A stretch of 5,213 nucleotides of DNA. Origin: an uncultured Clostridia bacterium (GTDB lineage: Bacteria > Bacillota > Clostridia > Christensenellales > Borkfalkiaceae). This document shows, piece by piece, positions 1-4,199 of this stretch. How positions within the stretch are numbered: the first letter of the stretch is position 1; every line of letters begins with the position of its first letter. Position numbers and translations under genes: made by a program. The notes beneath the pieces were generated by a model. It saw only the letters and a list, made by a program, of their open reading frames with translations, was not told the origin of the DNA and did no database searches. The stretch lies in NCBI GenBank assembly GCA_944376035.1, contig CALWBJ010000151.1:1-5213 (forward strand), written 5' to 3'.

Positions 1-414
1 GTTGTGGGCGGTATCTGGATGGAGCCTAACGACGGTAGTGCTGGTTTTTACGTTCCTACTCAACTTTACGAAGCATTATTCCTGTTTGCACTTTTCGGAG
101 TGCTTACGTGGATGTTTTATAAGCGTAGCAATATAACTCATGCGGTTTATCTTTTCGGATACGGTGTTTGGCGTCTGTTTATAGAATTTTTCCGCACGGA
201 TTACAGAGGTGCAATCATATTAGGACTTGCGCCGTCTCAGTGGCAGTCATTTGTGTTTATACTGGGTGCAATCGCGATACTGATTTTTTATAAAGTAAAA
301 AAATATCCGTTCGTTCTTCCTCCCGAAAAAGAAATTGAGGAAGTAGAAGCAGTAACTGAAAGTGTAGAAAATTCAGATGATAAAGGCGGGTCTTCTTCCG
401 AAGATCCAAAATAA
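1..414 (+). CDS. lgt: Prolipoprotein diacylglyceryl transferase, C-terminal part (5' end outside window)
   Basis: Lgt moves a diacylglyceryl group from phosphatidylglycerol to the lipobox cysteine of prolipoproteins at the cytoplasmic membrane. The frame is open from base 1, so the GTG at base 4 is an internal valine and not a start. Visible are the PTQLYEA block at residues 19-25 of the fragment and the family signature YGVWRLFIEFFRTD at 54-67. In that signature R58, E62 and R65 match the conserved arginine/glutamate pattern of Lgt (GRFxxExxR). It is followed by a QW-containing turn and a last membrane helix at about 78-96. The protein ends in an acidic, serine-rich tail (about 105-137) that looks disordered and is not part of the core fold. 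The position often held by histidine before PTxLYE is valine here. Assignment is firm; only about half of the gene is visible, and upstream partners are unknown. Confidence 0.93.
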   Translation, partial: VVGGIWMEPNDGSAGFYVPTQLYEALFLFALFGVLTWMFYKRSNITHAVYLFGYGVWRLFIEFFRTDYRGAIILGLAPSQWQSFVFILGAIAILIFYKVKKYPFVLPPEKEIEEVEAVTESVENSDDKGGSSSEDPK

Positions 415-431
415 TTGAATCATATAAACAG

Positions 432-480
432 TATAAATATTATAGAAGATTTAAATAAAATACTTTATATAATATTTATA
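432..480. repeat. All-A/T inverted repeat in the AT-rich gap after lgt
   Basis: Bases 432-444 (TATAAATATTATA) and 468-480 (TATAATATTTATA) are perfect 13-base reverse complements around a 23-base loop. The surrounding stretch (about 415-560) is almost entirely A/T, with no coding potential and no RNA gene I can recognise. In such composition a repeat of this length is not far from chance expectation, so function is doubtful. Confidence 0.3.
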
Positions 481-569
481 TCTTATTATTATTTGTAAAT
501 ATGTTCATATAATATATTAAATATATTTATTTTAAATAATTGTACTAAATTTCTTGATTTTATGATGTA

Positions 570-601
570 AAAAATCCTACCGCTGACAGGGTAGGATTTT
601 T
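570..601. terminator. Bidirectional intrinsic terminator between lgt and rpsT
   Basis: A 12-bp perfect stem, AAAAATCCTACC (570-581) pairing with GGTAGGATTTTT (590-601), encloses an 8-base loop. On the plus strand it runs into TTTTTGTTTTT. On the minus strand the left arm yields a run of six Ts followed by ACA. The stem lies between two convergent genes (lgt from the left, rpsT from the right), so it can end both transcripts. It is 156 bases past the lgt stop and 103 bases past the rpsT stop, so both transcripts would have long 3' UTRs. Confidence 0.88.
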
Positions 602-666
602 GTTTTTAAATAGTGTATATTTTAAATAAAACAGATAGGTAAATAAATGTGTCAGTTTTATTTTTC

Positions 667-708
667 AATAATTCATTTTCGCTCATTATAAATTGATAAT
701 GAATTATT
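667..708. repeat. Inverted repeat spanning the rpsT stop codon
   Basis: AATAATTCATT (667-677) and AATGAATTATT (698-708) are perfect 11-base reverse complements with a 20-base loop. The right arm covers the rpsT stop codon (704-706 on the minus strand). No T-run follows on either strand, so this is not an intrinsic terminator by itself. It could be a 3'-end stabilising hairpin of the rpsT mRNA. The pairing is A/T-dominated and weak. Confidence 0.4.
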
Positions 709-1120
709 CAGCCTTTTCTGTATCCGCTTTTTTTGCGCGCGGTTTTCTGGTTTTTTTAGCGGGCGCTTCTTCTACAACGGGTGTAGCAGGAGCAGTTTCT
801 TCGGCGGGTTCAGCATTGACGACGGGAGCGGGTTGCTCAGCCGTTGAAGGAACACTGTTAATAGCAGCGTCAATTTTCTTTGCGAGTTTAGCCTTTTTGT
901 TTGCTGCATTATTTGCATGAATAATATTTTTTGAGCATGCAGAATCAATAATGGCAAAAGCACCGGGAAGAGCCGCTTTTGCTTCGTCCAGTTTATTTTC
1001 TTTTATCAAAAGTTCGAGTTTTTTGATCTCAGTTCTGACCGCAGAACGTATCGCTTTGTTCTGTTCGGTCTTTTTATCGTTTACTAAAACTCTCTTTTTT
1101 GCAGATTTAATGTTTGGCAT
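704..1120 (-). CDS. rpsT: 30S ribosomal protein S20 with a long C-terminal extension
   Basis: S20 binds 16S rRNA in the body of the small subunit early in assembly. The predicted protein is 138 aa against the usual 85-90. Residues 1-88 show the family pattern: start MPNIKSAKKR, a lysine-rich helix, then KNIIHANNAANKKAKLAKKIDAA, matching the usual IHxNxAxRKKSRLAK block. Residues 89-138 are an added low-complexity tail, first proline/alanine/glutamate-rich and then basic (AKKTRKPRAKKAD). The ATG at 1120 is preferred because it gives the canonical MPNIKSAKK start. AAGGAG lies 11 bases upstream (1132-1137), a slightly long spacing also used by mraZ here. An in-frame GTG at 1132 overlaps that site and is unlikely. 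The gene is monocistronic in this window and divergent from murI. Identity is firm; the role of the tail is unknown. Confidence 0.95.
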   Translation of the reverse strand: MPNIKSAKKRVLVNDKKTEQNKAIRSAVRTEIKKLELLIKENKLDEAKAALPGAFAIIDSACSKNIIHANNAANKKAKLAKKIDAAINSVPSTAEQPAPVVNAEPAEETAPATPVVEEAPAKKTRKPRAKKADTEKAE

Positions 1121-1131
1121 AATTGTATGCA

Positions 1132-1137
1132 CTCCTT
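1132..1137 (-). promoter_or_regulatory. Ribosome binding site of rpsT
   Basis: The minus strand reads AAGGAG, with 11 bases before the ATG at 1120. It overlaps the alternative in-frame GTG (1130-1132), which argues against that GTG and fixes the start at MPNIKSAKK. Confidence 0.8.
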
Positions 1138-1162
1138 ACTTTTCTTTTTCGTATCGGTAAAC

Positions 1163-1191
1163 ATTTTATCACAAATAAAATATAAAAGCAA
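1163..1191 (-). promoter_or_regulatory. Sigma-A type promoter of rpsT
   Basis: Reading the minus strand, TTGCTT (1191-1186) is followed by a 17-base spacer and TAAAAT (1168-1163). TGA immediately before the hexamer provides an extended -10. Transcription would start near 1156, giving a leader of about 36 bases that contains the Shine-Dalgarno site. Confidence 0.75.
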
Positions 1192-1222
1192 GTACATTGC
1201 AGATATAATTTGGCAATTTTGC
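1188..1222. repeat. Two GCAA/TTGC inverted repeats between rpsT and murI
   Basis: GCAA-N5-TTGC (1188-1200) and GCAA-TT-TTGC (1213-1222) lie about 23 bases apart centre to centre. The first overlaps the -35 box of the rpsT promoter, a place where an operator could act. TTGCAG also recurs directly at 1197-1202 and 1219-1224, 22 bases apart (about two helical turns). The half-sites are only four bases, so chance is a real alternative. Confidence 0.25.
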
Positions 1223-1251
1223 AGTATTTCTCACTAAATTTAACGCTTAAA

Positions 1252-1269
1252 ACATACAATTTAGTATGT
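1252..1269 (+). promoter_or_regulatory. Possible murI -10 box and start-codon palindrome (leaderless start?)
   Basis: TACAAT (1255-1260) is a good -10 hexamer ending only five bases before the murI ATG at 1266, so transcription would begin at or next to the start codon. No Shine-Dalgarno site is visible upstream of that ATG, which fits a leaderless mRNA. No good -35 is seen 16-18 bases upstream (the sequence there is close to TCACTA). The same stretch is an inverted repeat, ACATAC-N6-GTATGT (1252-1257 and 1264-1269), whose right arm contains the start codon. Confidence 0.35.
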
Positions 1270-1991
1270 GTGAAAGGGCTATAGCGGTGTTTGACAGCGG
1301 GGTGGGAGGTCTTTCGGTATTAAAGAAACTTACCGAAAGTTTTCCGCAAGAAAAATTTATTTATCTTGGCGATAATAAAAATGCTCCCTATGGAAATAAA
1401 AGTAAAAGGGAGTTATTATCGCTTGCGTTAAACAATATAGACTTAATATTGAGTTATAAAGTAAAAGCAATTATAGTTGCATGCAATACTCTGAGCGTTA
1501 ATATTCTCGACGAGATAAAACAGTTTGCCGGAATACCTGTTTTCGGGGTTTTTCCGCCCGTGGAGAAAGCGGAAATTTCAGGTGAAAAAACTTTGCTTCT
1601 CGCAACAGAACTTACATCTTCAAAATATAAAAGCACAGGGAATTTTAAATCACTTGGGTTAAAAGATTTAGTAGAGGATATTGAGAGTAATCTTTATTCC
1701 TTAAATACAATAAACATATCTCGTCATCTCAATTGCGTAAATCAAAAATTTGATAACGTGATTTTAGGTTGTACGCATTATTTTTTTGTCAAAAATAAAA
1801 TAATCGACTACTTAAAACCACTTCGGATTTTGGACGGCGCCGATAATACTATTGAGAAAATAAATCAAGAACTTAAAATAACAAAACATTCAGAAAAAAT
1901 CTTACGAAATGAACCTTTTTTTATTGGAAATAATAAAAAAACAAACAAATGTTTCTGGAATTTAGTGGTTAAGAATATAAAAAATTTATAA
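1266..1991 (+). CDS. murI: Glutamate racemase, short divergent form
   Basis: MurI interconverts L- and D-glutamate in the cytoplasm, providing the D-Glu of the peptidoglycan stem peptide. Motifs in order are VFDSGVGGLSVL (8-19, with catalytic-type D10), YLGDNKNAPYG (33-43), VACNT with catalytic C73, LLATELTSSKY (111-121) and LGCTHY with C169 and H171. The protein is 241 aa, against about 265 usually. The C73 to C169 distance of 96 is shorter than the 111 I recall for Bacillus RacE (C74/C185). GVFPPV replaces the usual GVxEPG, and GCTHYF the usual GCTHYP. ATG 1266 is the only usable start, since an in-frame TAA lies at 1248 and VFDSG must be included; it has no Shine-Dalgarno. The gene is visibly more AT-rich than mraZ and rsmH. 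No terminator separates it from mraZ, so read-through into the dcw operon is possible. Confidence 0.9.
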   Translation: MCERAIAVFDSGVGGLSVLKKLTESFPQEKFIYLGDNKNAPYGNKSKRELLSLALNNIDLILSYKVKAIIVACNTLSVNILDEIKQFAGIPVFGVFPPVEKAEISGEKTLLLATELTSSKYKSTGNFKSLGLKDLVEDIESNLYSLNTINISRHLNCVNQKFDNVILGCTHYFFVKNKIIDYLKPLRILDGADNTIEKINQELKITKHSEKILRNEPFFIGNNKKTNKCFWNLVVKNIKNL

Positions 1992-1992
1992 A

Positions 1993-2049
1993 AAAGTGGT
2001 CAAAAATGTTTAAAAAAATCTTAAAAAGGGTTGACAGTGGTCAAAATGT
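1993..2049 (+). promoter_or_regulatory. Probable MraZ operator: phased AAAGTGG-like boxes
   Basis: Boxes begin at 1993 (AAAGTGG), 2003 (AAAATGT), 2013 (AAAAAAT, weak), 2023 (AAAAAGG), 2034 (ACAGTGG) and 2043 (AAAATGT), so they step by 10, 10, 10, 11 and 9 bases. The outer pairs form a near-exact long repeat: AAAGTGGTCAAAAATGT at 1993-2009 and ACAGTGGTCAAAATGT at 2034-2049. Known MraZ sites, described in Mollicutes, are direct repeats of AAAGTG(T/G) upstream of mraZ with about one-turn spacing. This array lies directly upstream of mraZ and covers its -35 box and spacer, as expected for autorepression. The inner boxes are weak and partly explained by A-richness. Confidence 0.65.
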
Positions 2050-2059
2050 ATGATACAAT
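2031..2059 (+). promoter_or_regulatory. Strong sigma-A promoter of the mraZ (dcw) operon
   Basis: Consensus TTGACA (2031-2036), a 17-base spacer and TACAAT (2054-2059), with TGA directly before the -10 (extended -10). The start is expected near 2066, giving a leader of about 29 bases. It is the best promoter in the window and probably drives mraZ, rsmH, the FtsL-like gene and the PBP together. Confidence 0.9.
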
Positions 2060-2077
2060 AACCGTACAATAAAAAAA

Positions 2078-2083
2078 AAGGAG
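2078..2083 (+). promoter_or_regulatory. Ribosome binding site of mraZ
   Basis: AAGGAG follows a run of A residues and lies 11 bases before the ATG at 2095. A TAA in frame immediately before the ATG (2092-2094) rules out any longer version of the protein. Confidence 0.8.
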
Positions 2084-2094
2084 TATTCGGGTAA

Positions 2095-2526
2095 ATGGCC
2101 GGTAAAAATTATACGCATCAGTTGGATGCGAAAAACAGAATGCGAATACCGGCAAAATTGCGCGAAGAACTCGGAGAAAATTATTCTATTACAGTCGGTA
2201 CGGGCGGATGTCTTTACGTCTATACCGAAGAGCAGGCAAAAGAGGTTAAGGCAAGTCTGAAAAACATCAATGCTTTCAGAGAAAAACAACTAAAAGCGGC
2301 GAGATTTATACTTTATAATTTCTGGGACGCCGAAGAGGACAAGCAGGGAAGGATATTGCTTCCTGAAAACCTCAGAAAATACGCCCGTATTGAAAAAAAC
2401 GTGATAGTTTTCAAAGGTCCTAACTGCGTTGAAATATGGAGCGAAGAAGTTTGGAACGAATATTTTAACGACGTTAACTTTGAAGAACTTGCCGATGCGA
2501 TGGATATATTGAAACAAAATGGCTGA
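2095..2526 (+). CDS. mraZ: Transcriptional regulator MraZ
   Basis: MraZ is a DNA-binding protein of the SpoVT/AbrB fold that forms ring oligomers and represses its own dcw operon. The 143-aa product has the usual length and two AbrB-like repeats. The first contains YTHQLDAKNRMRIPAKLREEL (about residues 6-26) with the conserved DxKxR motif (D11, K13, R15), followed by GGCLYVY. The second contains EDKQGRILLPENLRKYA (about residues 82-98) with DxxGR, then VIVFKGPNCVEIWSEEVWNEYF. It is the first gene of the dcw cluster, behind a strong promoter and AAAGTGG-type boxes that it probably binds itself. Its last 8 bases overlap rsmH, which suggests translational coupling. Confidence 0.97.
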   Translation: MAGKNYTHQLDAKNRMRIPAKLREELGENYSITVGTGGCLYVYTEEQAKEVKASLKNINAFREKQLKAARFILYNFWDAEEDKQGRILLPENLRKYARIEKNVIVFKGPNCVEIWSEEVWNEYFNDVNFEELADAMDILKQNG

Positions 2527-3457
2527 ACTTACTCATATTCCCGTGATGATAGATGAATGTATAGCGGGACTTAACATCAGAAACGGCGGAATTTATTTTG
2601 ACGGAACTTTGGGCGGGGGCGGGCACTCTTACGAGATTCTTTCAAAAAGTGCTCCCGACGGAAAACTGATCGCGACGGATCTGGATGATTATGCTATTGA
2701 GCGGGCGGACAAGCGGCTTGAGGTTTTCAAAGGCAGATACACGCTTATAAAAGACAATTTCAAAAATTTTGATAACATAAAGAAAAATCTTGGAATTGAA
2801 GGGTTTGACGGAATTTTATTGGATCTCGGAGTTTCAAGTTTTCAGTTGGATGATAAAGAACGTGGTTTTTCTTATCTTGCAACCGATAAATTGCTTGATA
2901 TGCGGATGGACAAAGACAATCCGCTCACGGCAGAAAGAATAGTAAACGAATACAGTGAAATTGATTTAAAAAGAATACTTCATGATTACGGCGAAGAGAA
3001 ATTTGCGTCAGCGATAGCGAGAAATATAATAAACGAAAGAAAAATAAGGCCTATAAGATATGCAGGTGAACTTATTGATATAATCGCTAAAAGTATTCCT
3101 AAAAAGTTACAGCACGACGGGCATCCCGCAAAGCGTACTTTTCAGGCTTTAAGGATTGAAGTTAACGGAGAACTCGACGGGTTGTATCAGACGGTCATCA
3201 GCATGGCGAGAGCGCTTAATAAAGGCGGAAGAATCGCAATTATTTCTTTCCATTCGCTGGAAGACAGAATAATAAAAAATGCATTTAAAGAACTTGAATG
3301 CGATTGTATATGTGATAAATCTTTACCGGTATGCGTATGCGGCAAGAAAAAAGAGATAGAAATTATAACTAAGCACCCTATAACCGCCGGGGAAGAAGAA
3401 CTGAAAATAAACAAAAGAGCAAAAAGCGCAAAACTGAGAATAGCGGAAAGAATATAA
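2519..3457 (+). CDS. rsmH: 16S rRNA (cytosine(1402)-N4)-methyltransferase RsmH
   Basis: RsmH (MraW) uses S-adenosylmethionine to methylate N4 of C1402 in the decoding centre of 16S rRNA. The 312-aa length is normal. Seen in order are HIPVM (6-10), the SAM-binding loop FDGTLGGGGHS (27-37), ATDLDDYAI (52-60), the signature DGILLDLGVSSFQLDDKERG (97-116), LDMRMD (126-131), RTFQALRIEVNGEL (206-219), GGRIAIISFHSLEDRI (236-251) and a C-terminal RAKSAKLRIAERI. A cysteine cluster CDCIC...VCVCG (261-275) resembles Bacillota homologs. The ATG at 2519 sits inside the end of mraZ (8-base overlap, +1 frame). There is no clear Shine-Dalgarno, so translation is probably coupled to mraZ. Confidence 0.97.
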   Translation: MAELTHIPVMIDECIAGLNIRNGGIYFDGTLGGGGHSYEILSKSAPDGKLIATDLDDYAIERADKRLEVFKGRYTLIKDNFKNFDNIKKNLGIEGFDGILLDLGVSSFQLDDKERGFSYLATDKLLDMRMDKDNPLTAERIVNEYSEIDLKRILHDYGEEKFASAIARNIINERKIRPIRYAGELIDIIAKSIPKKLQHDGHPAKRTFQALRIEVNGELDGLYQTVISMARALNKGGRIAIISFHSLEDRIIKNAFKELECDCICDKSLPVCVCGKKKEIEIITKHPITAGEEELKINKRAKSAKLRIAERI

Positions 3458-3474
3458 AGAGTTTAGTATCGAGA

Positions 3475-3478
3475 GGAG
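3475..3478 (+). promoter_or_regulatory. Ribosome binding site of the FtsL-like gene
   Basis: GGAG, within GAGAGGAG (3471-3478), is followed by six bases and the ATG at 3485, the best spaced site in the operon. It supports the long N-terminal region of the product as genuinely translated. Confidence 0.85.
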
Positions 3479-3484
3479 ATTTTT

Positions 3485-4135
3485 ATGATAACGACTAAAA
3501 GAGCAGACAATGTTATAAACGGATCTTACAGTAATATGAGTGGCGGGCAAGATGTTGCTCTGTTTGAAAGAGAAGCCCCCAAATCATATTCTTATCAGAA
3601 AGAAGAAGTGGGCGAAACAGAAAATCTCCAACAGGCAAGAGAGAGAATGCAGAGGAACCTTGACAGGCTCTTGAATTATGACCGCTATGCCGAAACGGAA
3701 AAAGCCGAAAGTGCGGCAATAGAAGAAAAAGCGGCTTATGAAGTTGAGCAGTCTATATCCGGTGCAGCCGTTGCATATTCAAATGAAGAGGATATAAGGC
3801 CTACTTCTACAACTATGCAGTTTGGCGACGGAGATGTCGACCAGATGTATAAAGAGATGAATGCCGCGGGAAATGTTAAAGAAAGTTACCGTCTGAATGC
3901 AAAAGGTAAATTTTTTGTTGTTCTTTACGGTCTTGCCGTAGCGGTGATTCTTGCTTTGATAATAATAAATACCGGAGTTCTTGTAACTCTTAACAGCAGG
4001 AACGAACAGAAAACTGCGGAACTTAACTATGTTATAAGTGAATACAACGAAAGAAAAGAAGTACGTGAAAACATTTCCAGCGACGAATACGTTATCAATA
4101 TCGCCGAAAACGAATATAATATGATCAAAAAGTAA
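3485..4135 (+). CDS. FtsL-like single-pass membrane division protein with long cytoplasmic N-terminus
   Basis: This gene occupies the ftsL position between rsmH and a class B PBP. FtsL normally pairs with DivIC/FtsB through an extracytoplasmic coiled coil and activates septal synthesis. The 216-aa product has one clear membrane helix at about 143-169 (FFVVLYGLAVAVILALIIIN and on), then a short outside segment of about 47 residues (NSRNEQKTAELNYVISEYNE and on) with heptad-like character, as expected for FtsL. Unusual is the cytoplasmic part of about 142 residues, where FtsL commonly has a few dozen. It holds a charged probable helix (about 48-90), a short motif DIRPTSTTMQF (103-113) and a basic stretch before the membrane (KESYRLNAKGK). 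Sequence alone does not prove FtsL; the call rests on position and topology. It is 27 bases after rsmH with its own good ribosome binding site. Confidence 0.72.
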   Translation: MITTKRADNVINGSYSNMSGGQDVALFEREAPKSYSYQKEEVGETENLQQARERMQRNLDRLLNYDRYAETEKAESAAIEEKAAYEVEQSISGAAVAYSNEEDIRPTSTTMQFGDGDVDQMYKEMNAAGNVKESYRLNAKGKFFVVLYGLAVAVILALIIINTGVLVTLNSRNEQKTAELNYVISEYNERKEVRENISSDEYVINIAENEYNMIKK

Positions 4136-4150
4136 TTAAACATAATTTGT

Positions 4151-4188
4151 CCGAATACATATATAATAAAGATTTGTATAATATTCGG
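4151..4188 (+). promoter_or_regulatory. Predicted mRNA hairpin covering the 5' part of the PBP ribosome binding site
   Basis: CCGAATA (4151-4157) pairs perfectly with TATTCGG (4182-4188). After a small internal loop, TATATAA (4160-4166) pairs with TTGTATA (4174-4180) including one G-U, leaving a 7-base loop. The right arm ends in the CGG that begins the Shine-Dalgarno stretch CGGAGGG (4186-4192), so folding would partly mask it. No T-run follows, so it is not an intrinsic terminator. A role in tuning PBP translation is inference. Confidence 0.5.
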
Positions 4189-4192
4189 AGGG
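4186..4192 (+). promoter_or_regulatory. Strong Shine-Dalgarno of the PBP gene, fixing an ATA start
   Basis: CGGAGGG is the strongest ribosome binding sequence in the window. GGAGG (4187-4191) leaves eight bases to the in-frame ATA at 4200, and CGGAGGG leaves seven. No ATG, GTG or TTG lies in frame near this distance, so the site itself points to ATA as the initiation codon. Confidence 0.75.
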
Positions 4193-4199
4193 CAAAAAA

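Noticed and set aside
415..569. Possible small gene or RNA in the AT-rich gap after lgt
   Set aside because: No open frame with a ribosome binding site, no tRNA-like or riboswitch-like pattern; only A/T-rich sequence with one A/T inverted repeat that chance could produce.
1121..1132. GTG at 1132 as an rpsT start, adding four residues
   Set aside because: It overlaps the AAGGAG site, and S20 proteins start with MPNIKSAKK, which begins at 1120.
693..1160. Plus-strand open frames (693-920, 951-1160) and a second minus-strand frame (772-963) over rpsT
   Set aside because: They are low-complexity shadows of the S20 gene in other frames, with no recognisable domain, while the S20 reading is unmistakable.
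1204..1209. TATAAT upstream of murI as its -10 box
   Set aside because: Bases 16-18 upstream (about 1180-1187) have no resemblance to TTGACA and there is no TGn extension. It cannot be excluded but is unsupported.
4162..4182. TATAAT hexamers at 4162-4167 and 4177-4182 as a separate PBP promoter
   Set aside because: No -35 at suitable distance, and both fall inside the hairpin. A/T-rich intergenic sequence yields such hexamers by chance.
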